Below, piece after piece: positions 18,561-31,339 of a stretch of DNA of 64,000 nt. A program made the translations under genes and the position numbers. Position 1 is the stretch's first letter. Each line of letters begins with the position of its first letter. Source of the DNA: Litsea cubeba (Eukaryota > Streptophyta > Magnoliopsida > Laurales > Lauraceae); NCBI GenBank assembly GCA_012931725.1, contig CM022944.1:110446603-110510602 (forward strand), written 5' to 3'. Below the pieces are notes generated by a model, which was not told the DNA's origin, searched no databases, and saw only the letters and a program-made list of their open reading frames with translations.

Positions 18561-19371
18561 CCCTCCTTGTACACTGTGTTCTGTAGTTACGTGGTATAAC
18601 CTGTAAACTTTTGAGAGTTACATTTGCAATACCATTAAAAGGGAACTTGCAGTCTTAAATCAATGATCGACCAAGAATACGATCTGTTCAGCTTTTTCTT
18701 TTTCGGTTTCTTCTAATCACACTGGGTGTGGGGGCAGCTGGGAGGAGGGCCTGGGCTGGAGGGCTTCTTGGGCTAGATGGTTGTTGTGCGGAGGGGCTGG
18801 GAGGGAGGGTGGCCTAGCAGAGGGTAGCTGAGCGTGGGGGATTCTGGATGGGAGGAGACTTGCAGGATGGGTGAGAGGAGGAGGGGAGGGCCAGTGGGCA
18901 ACATAAAGAGAGAGAAGATGTAAAAGAGGAATATGAGAAGAATCGAGGGTTGCAAAAGAAGGGGGCGATTTCTTTCTTAGGGTCTCAGAGGCAAAAAAGG
19001 GAATGAAATAATGGGATTAAGGCGGGAGGTTATTGGCTGATATTATAAACTTTTGGGGTCCTATATGTGATTGTCCTATATTTAGGGGGATTTTCTTGGT
19101 ACATGTCCCAAATTTAAAACATCATATACATTATACCTGAGAAGGAATCACATTTTCATGAATGACTCATGATTTGTATTGATAATATCAAGAAAAAAAA
19201 AAGGGATTGCAGACATGTGGTTCCCCGTGCTTTTAGAAAATTTATTGAATTCCAATTCCCCCCCGGTAACCATGTGGGAACCACATGCTTTTAGAAAATT
19301 TATTAAGGGAATTACAATTTTTTTCCCTGTTTCGAGCCTAAAGGCAGCCGAAGGGAACAAGTACACAATAA
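18561..19371. other. Intergenic stretch between the LTR island and the pectinesterase 3' end
   Basis: Contains a G-rich patch at 18722-18960 (repeated GGGAGG, GGGCTGG and GGAGG) and a short duplication in which GCTTTTAGAAAATTTATT occurs at about 19229 and 19289, flanked by GTGGTTCC and GGAACCAC. The gene's 3' UTR and polyadenylation site should lie near its right end, but I cannot place them. Confidence 0.5.
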
Positions 19372-22300
19372 TTACATTTGGATCCATTCTGATCCATCAA
19401 TGAAGATTAGGGAAATGAAGGGCCGGGCCTCCTCATCTGTCAGTTCTTTTGACCATGAAACTCTGCCTGCGAAGCTTGAGCCCGGTCCAGTGCATTTGTA
19501 CTGCCCATAGAACACTGTCCTGATTTGCAAATGAAGAAACAAACGAGTACAATCAAACAATTTCAGCAACAGATTGATGTTAATAAAGGGGGATAGCGGA
19601 GATAAGAAGCGTTGATCATTGATGATAGGCATGCAAAAGATCAGGCCTTTCTGATGGTTGTTGGGTATGTTTTAACAAACTGGCCGGTGTTGAATTTGGA
19701 TACCTGAGTTCTAAACTCTAGCAGAGGGTGATCAAAGGCCCTATTTTATTTATTTATTTTGAAAACCCCATTATTTTTTCTTCTTGTCTTTTTTTTTCTC
19801 TTGAATAAAGATTCCTCTCTTAAAAAAATTAAAAAAAAAATAAAATAAATAGGGGCAGTAAGACTCTTACTGTTCCCTGCTGGGGTCTCCCCAATTGTTC
19901 CAGCCAGGAGGGGTGATGATGTTGTCCATGTAAGTGTAGGCAAAGACAACTCTTGAGAAAGATCCCCAAGCCCTCCCCAAGTAGAGGGCTCCTGATCCAG
20001 TCACCTTGCAGTTCACAAATGAGAACCCTGAGTCCTCTTGGGCACTGCTCCTGCCCTGTGCTGTGAGTGCACCAAAGGTTTGGGCTATGGCATGAACATG
20101 GCATCCCTACAACAGATTCATACGAAAACGGATAATAGATAAGTCAGTCATCTTTGAATCATCTCTGTTAGTAAAGTTTATAAGATTCTGTGCATAACCA
20201 ATAAAACAGAAAACAGCTTACAACTTGGATTCTACAAGAGAAGTGAATGGATGCATGACTGATGAAAGATAAAAACTGGAGCATAGTTTTAAACTCATTT
20301 TGACACGCCCGAGTCACGAGTCTGGACAAGCTGGAAAGACTCAGCTTGATGGATAAGCAAAATCAGGTGAGGCTAATGACTCTAACCGAATCTGAACAAA
20401 TACTTGGTAAGATTTAACAGAGTAATTTGAATGGCTTTCCCAGTTAAGTTTGCCAAGTTTTCAGCACTGGATTGGGTAATAGTTGGTACACTGGGTTTGA
20501 ACTGAGTGTTTTAGGCCGGCGGCTGGTACCAATTCTTTTCTTGGGAGTGCTAAATGGATCAGGTCTGGATCTATGGATCCCTCAGGATCAAACTAAATGG
20601 CCTGGACTGGACCAACAAGTTCTACCAAAATGTGCCTAATAATTTCAAATGATCTACACTCAGTGTCCAGAAATTCAACATGGGCCTAAGCAGTAGGTCC
20701 AATAACCAAAAACGCTGGGTTTGGATTAAATGGATTGGGGTTTACTCTGATCTTTGGTCTCTAGTTTACTTTACACTGAATTGATCACTACTCATCTATT
20801 CTAGTGCAATTTTCCAGTCTTTTGTTGGTTGCATATGTAAATACTAAATAGAAGCAAAAGTGAGAATCTGACCTCATACAGGGAGAGCCCATTTCCAAAG
20901 ATGAAATCTACAGAGCCTTCAATGTAGCAATCTTTGTAATAATGCCTACCCATATGATCATAAAGTGTATCCTGTGCACCCAAGAATTTACAGCCTAGAA
21001 ATGATGCTGTATCTCCTGTTGTTCTAAATGCAACTGCTTGCTTTCCTACAGCCCCTGGTGCTGGGACAGGGGCAGTATTCTGCGCATCAGAAAATGCAAC
21101 TGAACCTATTAGAATCAATTTTATATTATCAAACTCGAAAAATATAATGTTTTCAAACCTAAATATGGCAAAATTAGGAATTAAAGCAGTACAGGTGGCC
21201 CAACTCGATCCTTGCTAGCTGGGATTATCTTGAGGTTTTGGGCCTGTGGTCATAGGCCTTGTTCGGGTCAATGGTGTACCTTGACCCAGACCTGATTGTT
21301 ATTCAGTACACATATACTAGCTAGACCCAGACTCAGACAAGACAAACCCAATTGGACCCAGAGCCAGGCATTTTTCAAATACATTATTATATATAAACAA
21401 ATATTACTATGAAATAATGCATATTTAATGTGAATAAGTACTTATATAAAAACTGAAAAACTTGCGTTATTTATATATTGCACCCAGATAAACAGGTTTA
21501 TGGGTCTAGTCCGTACTAGACCTTGACCCAATTATGGACCAGGATAGTAAAATAGTTTATACCCGGATTTAGAGGGCTAAATCCATCAGGGAAATGCATA
21601 TGGACTATGGAGGACCCTTTACAGTATCCAATGTGTCACGCCTTGAATAGAGATATAGACGACTTCACATTAAGACTTAAATTGTTACCATTGTTTGAGT
21701 GGTTAAGAAGTCCACTAATGGGCTGGAGATCCTGCCTTCGAAATGTTTGGAGCCTTATCGATACATCGGGTTAGTGGGTAGTTTTGTGTATTCGTGGTTT
21801 TACCAATGATATCCGGCGGGTTCCTCGTCATTCGGGCGGGAATGAAATCTGGGCCCGGTTATTAAAGGACTAAATGAGCATGTTTAGGCTTTGAATTAGG
21901 GAAAAACCATGAGTGAGCCCAGAATTGTAAGGCCTCTTTGGGAGAGTAATAGAATTAAAATGAAGAATCCCATACTGAAAAAAAGGTTCAGGTTATGTGG
22001 TGTTTGGTGAGGATAAGATGAGAGAATGGATGAAAGGGTGCATGTGATTGACATGGCAACTGAAAAAACAATGCAGAAATCTCAATAAAGAAGTACTGGT
22101 AAAAGAAAGAAAACAAAAGGAAATGGCTAAGGCCTATTTATTTCTACTATTGACGGATATAGAAGATCAGATGGTGACAATATTCAATTGGGAAAAGATA
22201 TCCCATTCAGTGACTTTTTGATGCATCCACCGTTTCTCTCCACTTGGGTATCAGAGCAGCACTTTGGTAAAGCATTCTGACACTTCATAGACGTGCAGCA

Positions 22301-24309
22301 AAAAGGTCTTGCTGGCTACAAATAGTGTCTCTCCTTCTACCACAGATTACTGATTGAAATAACAGTATTAATAAATAATGAAAGAGAGGCTACTATGGAG
22401 AATCACAAAAGGAAGATACTGCCATCAACTTGTAAGCAATGGGTCAGCCTCAAAACGTATCAGGATTAAGGACTGCAACATTTTTAGACATTGTTCACAG
22501 GGAACTATTTGAAGAATCAGGGCCTTCCCATAACAATAGATTGTTAAATACAATGTCCTCCTTGTGGGGCCAATCAAAAGTTCATATCACATTATCATTG
22601 TTCATCTACCAATGGGGGAAAACAGCATAATGCAAATATTTTATTGAAAAGGTGGTGCTTATAGGCGAAGCCTGAACACTTGATAATATAGAACAAGGTT
22701 CTCAAAATAACAGTAAAACTTTTCATATGGTTGAGAATTTGGAACAAGAAAAATAGATGTACATTAATGCAATATGTCATAAAGTACCAAACTTTATTTT
22801 ATTACCTTGAAGGTGATGTTGGTGGCCAAGAAATAACGAGAATTCACAGCAAAAGTTGAAGAATTGTAGGTTCCAATTGGCTGCCCTCTGGGTCCTAATG
22901 TTTCAGCTGTGTCTCCCCATTGAACAACTGTTACATCTGCTCCTGCCCCTTGCAGGGTAATGAAATCTTTCAATATAGGAATGGTCACTTTCTCTCTGGA
23001 AAGGTTTCAGATATTGGAATCAAAACCCAAGTTTTATGACTACAAGAGAATAATAGATAACAAAGTTGATTAATCTCTCACCCTAATAATGTTAACTCTA
23101 TAATATTCGTTCTCGACATATTAATTGATACATCTTTTCATAACTTGAGATTTCAGACTGCCAATTTCTTATTGCTAGGAAAAACTCGGAGTGTTCGGAC
23201 GCGTTCCAAACTGCAATCGGTCTTAATATTTAGGCAGAGTGAATGGTGAGGGCAATCAAGATAGGTACATTTATATACTTCTTTTGTTTTCTCCAAATCA
23301 GTCTCGAAGTTAACTTAAAGTAGTAAATTGGGTTGAACGGTAATAACACAGACTGCTTCATGGGAATTCTCTTCTGTGCCGCACCAAATGCAAGGCAGAA
23401 GAGAACTAGCCAATAACATGTAACCAAGTTGCCACTTGCCATGGAACATTGATCAGTCAAGTGCTAGTACAAACAAGAGAGTCAAGCACTTCCTCCAAGA
23501 AATTCCACGGTTTTCAATCAAACCCAATTCCTATCACAGTGGTTAATAAAACACTAAACAATTATAAACAAAACATTAATTTAAATGAAAGTTTGGTCCT
23601 TGAGAATGCAACCCAAAAGGCAAATGAAGAAGCAAAAAGATCAAATCTTTTAAGAGTGTCTTTACACAAGTGGAGAATCCCAATTGCCATAGAATATATC
23701 ACTTAAAGTAGTAATACAAAAAAGTAATAATAAATAAATAAATAAATAAATAAAATAAAAGCTAAAATGCATTCTTCATAAAATCCCACTGTTCCCAACT
23801 AAACCCAATTTCAGTCTCATTGATTTACTCAAAATATAAAGAAAAGCAATGATTTTCATGAAAAATGGGTATTTCAGATGTAACCCAAAAAGCAAATTAA
23901 CAGACAAGCAAAAAAAGAACTAATCCTGAAAAGTGTCTTCACACAAGTAAGAATTCGAAACTCACTGGTAAATTCCCGCATTGACCTTAATTACGACTCT
24001 AACGAGGTTAACGGAAGGAAGTGAATCAATAGCGTCTTGAATCGTTGTAAAATCTCCAACAGAAGGGTTCTTATCCACGACCAGAGTGTAAGAAGGATAG
24101 ACCTTGTTCTTTGCTGTAGAGAAGATGGAGTGTTTAAGGGTCCCAACGAATCTGACCCATTTAATGAACTGCTGCTCCGCTAGTTGGGTCTGTGTTCGAT
24201 TGAATGGAAATTGGTTGCCGGGTCGGATCCCTTTAGTGTGGGACAGTGTTTGTGGGGACTGTAGCAGAACAAGGAAGATGATACAAAAAGTACTTGGAAA
24301 TATAGACAT
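19372..24309 (-). CDS. Pectinesterase (pectin methylesterase), five exons, PME53-like
   Basis: Removes methyl esters from homogalacturonan in the cell wall, releasing methanol and changing wall stiffness. Exons on the minus strand: 24309-23966, 22995-22806, 21079-20873, 20106-19871 and 19519-19372, all with GT-AG introns and consistent phase, giving 374 residues. Residues 1-23 form a signal peptide. There is no PMEI-type pro-domain, so this is a short (type II) enzyme. Visible family motifs: GTYNSSTF (156-163), QAVAF (192-196), QDTLYDH (214-220, proton-donor Asp215), DFIFG (236-240, nucleophile Asp236) and LGRAW (290-294, substrate Arg292). The start is the first ATG after a TATA candidate. 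Sequence resemblance to Arabidopsis PME53 (At5g19730) is from memory. All catalytic positions are present, so it looks functional. Confidence 0.95.
21080..22805 (-). other. Pectinesterase intron 2 (1726 bp)
   Basis: Bounded by AAG/GTAAT and GCGCAG/AAT. It holds no second gene. A stretch at about 21640-21860 has a tRNA-like order (GAGTGGTTAAGAAGTCC, then CTGCCTTCGAAATG), so it might be a decayed SINE, but the match is weak. The text at 21200-21560 repeats GACCC and GGGTC words of the kind seen in old DNA transposons. Confidence 0.8.
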
Positions 24310-24383
24310 GGTGAGAAACCAGTAAAGAGAATAGAAGAAGAAGAAGATACTAATTTGTGCAACAGAAAGATGTTCATGTAGAG

Positions 24384-24391
24384 ATTTATAA
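24384..24391 (-). promoter_or_regulatory. TATA-box candidate of the pectinesterase gene
   Basis: TTATAAAT on the minus strand, ~75 bp upstream of the ATG, which predicts transcription start near 24355 and a leader of ~45 bases. A CT-repeat (24410-24452) lies just upstream, a common plant core-promoter arrangement. Confidence 0.5.
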
Positions 24392-24403
24392 GTTTGTCAC
24401 AAA

Positions 24404-24409
<6 letters not shown>

Positions 24410-24452
<43 letters not shown>
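24410..24452. repeat. (GA)n microsatellite upstream of pectinesterase
   Basis: About 19 GA units with one interruption, reading (CT)n on the coding strand. Such tracts near plant promoters bind GAGA-binding (BBR/BPC) proteins; whether this one does is unknown. Confidence 0.9.
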
Positions 24453-24454
<2 letters not shown>

Positions 24455-25360
24455 ACGGGTTGTTTCTAGCTATGACTTTGAATGGAAATGGGGCTCCACA
24501 GGTTAGCAATGTAAGCCACAAGCAAAGACCTTTTTGCTGCCGAATCAAACGAAATGAGTTGTTATTCTTATGCAATATACAAAAAAAAAATGGTTGTGTA
24601 TTTGCTTTTGTTCTCATTACATGTATTATTATTGTGTGGATGCCCGTGAGTCTATCTGACTCACTCCCTTTCTCTGTTGCTGTGGAAGAAATATATATAT
24701 ATATAATATATAAACTGATAAAAACCCAACTGCCCCTGCTTACTTCCTCCTGAATGACCTGAATTGGTACCTTTGTAGTGGTATTGCTAACGTGTAGTGG
24801 AGTTTTTGCTTGGTCGGTACAGTTGGCCCTGACTCAACCACTCTCTCTCTCTCACACGCACACAAAAACTTGGAATTTTTTTTTTTTTGCCAAATTTAAG
24901 AATTCAACTGTTAACATCATCTTTACAAACTTAAAAAAATCCATAACTACTACGGCCGATACGATTTGTTGGTAATGTTAAAGTGTCGGCTCTACGCCAT
25001 CCTTTGGATTTATTGTCACGAGGCGGCAACGAATAGGATGATTGAACCTTGTATCGGGTAAGATTAAGACCATTTATAAAGAGCAAACATTGTTTATAAA
25101 GATCAACCCCATCTTAATCACTCAACACAATCCTACGGCTAGGATGGATGATAAAAAATTGTCGGTTTGGAGGTTTTTGGGTCTGTCTGTTCTTAATGGT
25201 TTACCAAGCAAAAATTACCTATATCTTTTCTTTTCCGTCCTCTATGCTTGTGAGATGAGATGCAATTGTTAAAGGGGGAGATGGACATATGATCTCTCAT
25301 AGAGGGACTGTTTTCTCTTCATATTAAGATAAGGATATTTGCAAAGTCCCAAATTGCTTA
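24453..25360. other. Intergenic, promoter-side region of pectinesterase
   Basis: AT-rich with small microsatellites: (TA)n near 24690-24705 and CT then CA repeats at 24840-24865. No coding segment or transposon end was recognised. Confidence 0.5.
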
Positions 25361-25496
25361 TATGAGTGTCAGATGGTATGAGAACCGACTCTCAACTAGT
25401 TCGAGTATGGTCCACTGCAGTGGTCTGGTGCAAGTGGGCGGGCCAAGAGGGCTAACAGGCTACTGTATAGGGACGTGCAGCCCTAAGGGGGTAGAT

Positions 25497-25780
25497 TGTG
25501 ACGCCCCGGAGTCTCACATCGAGTATAGAGAGGAAAGTGAATGGGATTATAGGTGGAGCTTACACCCTTACATTGCATGAGGCCTTTTGATGGGTTGAGA
25601 CCCATCAGAAACAAAACCGTGAGGTCCGTGGGCCAAAGCGGACAATATCATGCATATGTGTAGTGTCCAGACGGTGGGCTATTTGTGTGGACTACTCCTT
25701 ATCTAGTATAATGCATTTTGGGTACCTCAATAGGGGGCTAGAAAAAAAGCTTGGTATCAGAACTGATTGATGACGGCTCT
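25497..25780 (+). mobile_element. TRIM-like short LTR with adjacent primer-binding site
   Basis: Starts TGTGACGCCCCGGAGTCTCACATC, contains GGGCCAAAGCGGACAATATC (25633-25652), and is followed at about 25754 by TGGTATCAGAAC, close to the initiator-Met primer site. This wording is characteristic of plant terminal-repeat retrotransposons in miniature. The second LTR was not found, and the exact LTR end is unclear. Confidence 0.5.
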
Positions 25781-26699
25781 CCTATTAGGGTGTGATGAGT
25801 GTCTGGATGCTGATTTTCTTACTAAAAGAGTGTTGGAGGGAGTAGGGAGTAGGGAGTAGAGGAAAGTGGGAACTCAAATAAACTACTAAGCCCGGGCCTT
25901 ATAATAAATATATCTCCAATTTTGGTATGTTATTTAATGCACACTTTAAAGCAAATAGTGTTATGTATTTTAGAGATAATAACTTTTGTAAATCATACTA
26001 ATAACCTTTTAAAGAAACACAAAGAATAGCAAACAATGCAATAAATGTATTATAAACGGTTTGATACACTATGGCCGAAGTTCAGGAAAAAAAAAAAACC
26101 AAACTTCGCATTTGAAGGAAGAAATGTTTTCAGAGGAACTTGGGTTGGAGGAAGAAATAATTTTAGAGGAACTTGGGTCGGAGGAAGAAATAATTACTTG
26201 TAATTAGAAATGGAAAAAGGAAAAGGCAATTGTTATGGGTAACTGAGGTTATCCAAATAGATGAACCATCATTATAAACCAACCAATTTACCTGAACTCA
26301 ATTTCCAAAGACCCAAATGGACCAAGTGTTCTATAAAATTGGTTGGGTCAATTGACAGAATACCCCAACCATTAATTGAAACTCTTTCAGTTATCCTCTT
26401 TTCAGCAAACAAATTGAAGCTGCATCAAACACTTGGTTCCCTCTTGAACAATATTAAGCCTATTAAGAACATTCTTAAACATACAATAGTCAAACCTTAA
26501 AGCCACAAAATGATTATAAATGTTAACGAAATCTTATAAAAAAACTCAAACATCTTTATTGACAATTTTTTTTTAAATGTTTAAGATTTGGAACATTAGA
26601 AAACAAATTAGAAAATAAATTCATCTGAGTTCTGGACAAATTAGAACAAATTTGTCCAGATCTATGAATACTACCAAATGTATGGACAGATCAGTAAGA
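25781..26699. other. AT-rich intergenic sequence
   Basis: Contains a local duplication of AGAGGAACTTGGGTYGGAGGAAGAAAT (about 26134 and 26173) and a poly-A run. Nothing else recognised. The second chromovirus begins abruptly at its right edge. Confidence 0.5.
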
Positions 26700-28681
26700 G
26701 GCTAGTTTCCAAGAGCTGAAAAAGAGATTGACTGCAGCACCGGTCCTCACTTTGCCATCCGGAAGCGGTGGTTTCACCATTTTTACCGATGCTTCCAACG
26801 TTGGACTTGGATGTGTGTTAATGCAGGATGGAAAAGTGGTTGCTTATGGGTCCCGACTATTAAAAGATCATGAGAAGAACTATGCAACGCATGATTTGAA
26901 GTTAGCAGCGGTTGTTCTTGCATTGAAAATGTGGAGGCATTATCTCTATAGAGAGAAATTCGAAGTTCACTCCGATCACCGCAGTTTTCAGTACTTGTTT
27001 TCTCATAAAGAGTTGAACATGAGGCAGAGAAGATGGATGGAATATATCAAGGACTATGATTTTCGAATTAAATATCACCCGAAAAAATAAATGTAGTTGC
27101 AGATGCCTTCAGCAGAAAGTCAGTGGGCTTAGCAAGTCTTCAGGGTACTTGTGTGTTTCAGCAGTTAGAAAAGTTGGGAGTAGAGGTACAGCCACTAAAG
27201 AAGGGTGTAATGTTAGCAAACATGTCAGTGTCAGAACCTTCCTTCATCCAGAAGATTAAGGAAAATCAGTTGCAAGATCCAGAGTTAGTTAAGATTTTAG
27301 AGCATATAGCAGATCACCCCGATTTTCGTATTGTGGATGGAGTGTTGTACTACCGTGACCGTCTATGTGTACCTAACATAGAGGACTTGAGGAATGACAT
27401 CATGACAGAGGCTCACAGTACGAAATATTCCATTCATCCAGGCAGTACAAAAATGTATCAGAACTTGAAAGGCGGATTTTGGTGGAACAACATGAAGAGA
27501 GAAATTGCAGCATTTGTCTCTCGATGCATGACATGTCAGTTGATTAAGGCAGAACATCCGAAGCCTCTAGGGTTGTTACAGCCACTAGAAATCCCGGAAT
27601 GAAAATGGGAGCATATTACCATGGATTTTATTTCGGGATTGTCGAAGACTAACAGAGGCAACGATGCCATTTGGGTCATTGTGGACCGTCTCACCAAGTT
27701 AGCTCACTCCGTTCCGATGAAGACAGGAAGAAGATGCATATGTTACCTTTGGCAGAGTTATTTGTCAATGAGATTGTCAGTCGACATAGACAGCCAATTT
27801 CCATCACATCTGACAAAGACAGCAGATTCGTCTTGAGGTTTTGGAAGACACTACACGAATCCATGGGTACGAAGCTACAGTTCAGCACTGTTTATCACCC
27901 GCAGACAGATGGTCAGTTAGAAAGAGCGATTCAGACTCTCGAGGACATGCTCCAAGCTTGTGTATTAGACTTCAAGACCCAATGGGATGAAGCTTAACCG
28001 TTGTGTGAGTTCGCTTATAACAACAGTTATCACTTGAGTATTGGAATGGGGCCTTTTGAGGCATTGTATGGCAGAAGGTGTAGGACACCCGTTTGTTGGG
28101 AAGAAGTGGGCGTTCGCAGCTTTCATGGACCGACCATAGTGAGTGAGACTAACGATAAAGTCAAGTTGATCCAAGAACGTCTGAGAGTAGCCCGGAGTAG
28201 ACAGAAGAGTTATGCAGACGCTCACTGAAGAGATTTACAGTTCAACGAATGAGATAAGGTTTTCTTGAAGTTATCACCAACCCGGGGAACTTTGAGGTTT
28301 GGACAGAAGGGCAAGCTATCTCAAAGATACATTGGACCGTATGATATTGTGAGTAAGATTGGTGATGTGGCTTATAGATTAGCCTTACCACCCAAACTCT
28401 CCGGCATACACAATGTCTTTCATGTTTCAATGCTGAAGAAGTACATCCATGACCGTTTACATGTACTCCATCAAGAATCGTTGGAAATCCGAAAGGATGC
28501 TACATATGTTGAGAAGCCTATTCAGATCAATGATACTAAGGAACAAGAATTGAGAACACGAACGATTCAGCGGGTCAAAGTACTTTGGGAGAATCATGGA
28601 CCGGAAGAGGCAACGTGGGAACTACGGGATCAAGTTAAGAAGGAGTACTCGTACCTACTACCGGATGTGAGCTTTATTTAA
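26700..28681 (+). pseudogene. pol: RNase H, integrase and chromodomain fragment of the second chromovirus
   Basis: RNase H at 26728-27110 ([13 protein letters not shown] and [11 protein letters not shown]). The integrase HHCC finger is at about 27410-27545, with its final CMTCQ at 27525. The catalytic core starts at MDFISGLSK (27621), with TSDKDSRF (about 27810) and HPQTDGQLERAIQ (about 27896), and the chromodomain lies at about 28558-28660. Breaks: a deletion frameshift near 27087 in [11 protein letters not shown], a TGA at 27600 where the family has Trp, a frameshift near 27725-27760, a TAA near 27995 and a TGA at 28226. Not translatable as one protein. Confidence 0.9.
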
Positions 28682-29277
28682 TTTGGAGGACCAAATGTCC
28701 TAAGGGGTGGAGGATGTAAGACCCCGACCCGAGAGACCTCGATTAGTGTTAATTAAGTTGTATTTTAGCTTTAAGTGTGTATAGTGATTTTGATTAAGTT
28801 TTGGGTTAGAATAGCTTTTGAATAGCTTTGGGGAATTTTGAGAGCCTTTGAGGATATAAGACCCCGACCCGAGAGACCTCAATTAGTATTAATTTTGAGA
28901 GTCTTCTTGATTTAGTGGGACCCTTTGGGGGTTTCCTTTGGTGACTTTGCATGAACTTGGGGGATTGTTCGAAATTCCATAAATTCATGTCTTAATCCCG
29001 TTTGACCTATTTCGTTAATCTCTACAACTTTCATGTTAACTCTGTCCCCATTCGAGATCCCGAAACCCGACTTTTCTCATTTTGAGGACAAAATATTCTT
29101 TTTACCCAAAATCTGAACATAATTTTCCATGTCACCAAAACCCGTGAAACATATACTTTTTTTAAATTAGAAATTTCGCCGATCAACTTTGCCTTCTTCG
29201 TCGAACTCATCCGAGGTCCCGAAAGACATGTTTTCAGCCCATCTTCCTCTTTAAGTTGTGGGACCCATCCTCATATT

Positions 29278-29287
29278 CTATATAAGG
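29278..29287 (+). promoter_or_regulatory. TATA-box candidate of the second LTR
   Basis: CTATATAAGG followed by a pyrimidine-rich leader (CTCCTTCTC onward). It is the best TATA match among the LTRs of this window. Confidence 0.5.
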
Positions 29288-30113
29288 AGAACCCTCCTTC
29301 TCATTTCCCTTTTTCTTGCTCTTGTGATTTGGGGAAGAACTTTGCTAGGGTTTCTTCTTGGCTTCTTCTTCTTCTTGCTCTCTCCATCTCAAATCAACAT
29401 CAACTATTGCCAAATCATGAAATGGATCCTATGACCTCCTTCCTCATCTCAAGAGCTTTACTTTGACACCATTGGAGGAGAAAACCAACCTTCTTGAAGC
29501 TTCATTGAGCTAGCTTTGTGATTTTGAAGAACTTCCAAGTAAGGGATCTTTCCAATCCCTTAGATTTATGTTCTCCTAGCTCTAAATGTGCTTTGTCTTG
29601 ATTCTTATAAACTCTCTCTTCCTATTGCTTGGTTTTGATATTCTAGGGTTTCCATCTTGTTTGGATTTGGGGGTTTTTGTATAGATTGGTGCTAGAGGCT
29701 TGGAGAGTGTGTCTTAGAGACTTGATTCGCTAACTTTGGGACCTAAGGCAAGTGGATGAAATGATCTATTGATGTATTTCATGTTTGATACACATATTTG
29801 GTTTTCATTAATGACTCTTGATTTCCTTAAACCTTATTTCATGCTACATCTTCTATTGGCTTTGGAATGCAATTGTTAAAGTATCTTTCTAGCTCATTAA
29901 TCTCTTGAAAATGTCATATTGATTGTATTTAGTTTTGATTTGCTAAATGTATGGATTTCCATGGGCTTTTTGTGATGAAATGAGATGGAATGGATGAGGT
30001 TGAATGGAGGATTAGATGGGGCTTTGAAGGAGGTTTTGAGATCCTCAAATGTATGTTAAATGGGTGCTCAAAAGTTTATGAAAAGAGGAGAAGAAGAAGA
30101 GCCCAAACTACAC

Positions 30114-30131
30114 CCAGAAATCACTTTCTGG
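30114..30131. repeat. Hairpin before the array in the second LTR
   Basis: Arms CCAGAAA and TTTCTGG around TCAC, immediately upstream of the first CTCGAG-type unit. Same position and AGAA/TTCT theme as the hairpins at 4746, 13831 and 63729. Confidence 0.8.
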
Positions 30132-30134
30132 ACA

Positions 30135-30285
30135 GTTCGCTCTAGCGACCTTGATACATCGCTCGAACGAACCCCTCACAGAGGCTCGTTGGCTCGAGCT
30201 TACCTTCTGATCGCTTAAGCCAACCTGATCCGAGTAGGTCCGCTCGAGCGAATCCTAGATAGAGAGCAGTCCGCTCGAGCGAAGT
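30135..30285. repeat. Palindrome array, core CTCGAG (second LTR)
   Basis: Two exact CGCTCGAGCG units (30241-30250 and 30272-30281) and at least four diverged ones (about 30136, 30159, 30191 and 30210). The array is shorter and more decayed than the GTCGAC and GAGCTC arrays. Confidence 0.75.
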
Positions 30286-31110
30286 GCCCTGTCAGGCCTG
30301 GGTCAATCCTTGAGAACTTGAAACATTATCCTAAGGCTTGGGGAGGTCTTGTTGGAGCCCCAATGCAATGTGAAGGCTTGAAAAGTATCGTATGAAGCCC
30401 GGTTGAGGAAGAAACCCCATCACCAAGATTCATTAAAGTCTTTTAGGCTTGTCAATGTACGTAGAGACCCGGAATGTTTTCAGTTCTCAAAAAGTACCAA
30501 AAGTATATCAAATCCAACATACGGAACCCTATTCACACTGATTTAAACCTTGGACCTTTAAACGCTTGACCCAAAAATTTGTAGAAAATCCATTTGTACT
30601 TGATTTTTACCCGAGTTTCTCTTGTACACTTTAAACTTCATGTTTTATGACTAAAATCATGTTTTTTGCATTTTGCTAGTCCGTATATGCCTGACCCGAT
30701 ACAATTGTACTGTTATACTTATGAGCATCCCGTCCCATTTACACATGTACTTATTTTGTTTTCTTGCACATGACCTATGAGTCGGCACCACTAAGCTTGG
30801 ATTTACCTTGTCGGTTTGATCCACCGGCTTGAAGATCCCCCTCTTGTCCTGCTAGCTACAGCCTGGATCCTGTCCTGTCCCGATATATGGTTCACTACCG
30901 TGGTCTTGTCCTGTTATATATTTATATTTATATATGATCGTTGACTCTCCTCACCTCATGTGACTGAGGTCAACGCCCTGATAGCTTTCATCACTTTAGT
31001 GAGAGATGATTTAGTTCTGTGTGGTTGCCATTTTGCTAGTTCGTATTTCTTGGTACCTTTACATGTTTTATACTGTTCATGTCTTTTCTAATAAATGATG
31101 TATTCTTTAT

Positions 31111-31206
31111 GGGAAAATATTCAAGTGCATCCATCCCTCACCATTTTTGGTGAGGGGGTGTCCCTCACCAAAAATGGTGAGGGATGGATGCACTTGAATA
31201 CTTCCC
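31111..31206. mobile_element. 96-bp foldback MITE (hAT-type target duplication)
   Basis: Two ~45-bp arms, almost perfectly complementary (one small mismatch/indel near the tips), around a 5-base centre; the tips are GGGAA and TTCCC. The flanks are an exact 8-bp duplication, TTCTTTAT, at 31103-31110 and 31207-31214. Eight bases is the hAT duplication length. The near-perfect arms indicate recent insertion into the LTR. Confidence 0.93.
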
Positions 31207-31339
31207 TTCTTTATGAAACTCATTATTTATATAGGTTTTAATGTTTTTCCAATGTATCATTGTTTTACTATATTGTCATATCTTTTCACCCACCTGCCAG
31301 ACCGTCGTGTCTGACCCATTATTTGGTACTCTGGTCCAG

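Noticed and set aside
21640..21860. SINE in pectinesterase intron 2
   Set aside because: A- and B-box matches are weak and neither an A-tail nor a duplication was found; mentioned only as a possibility.
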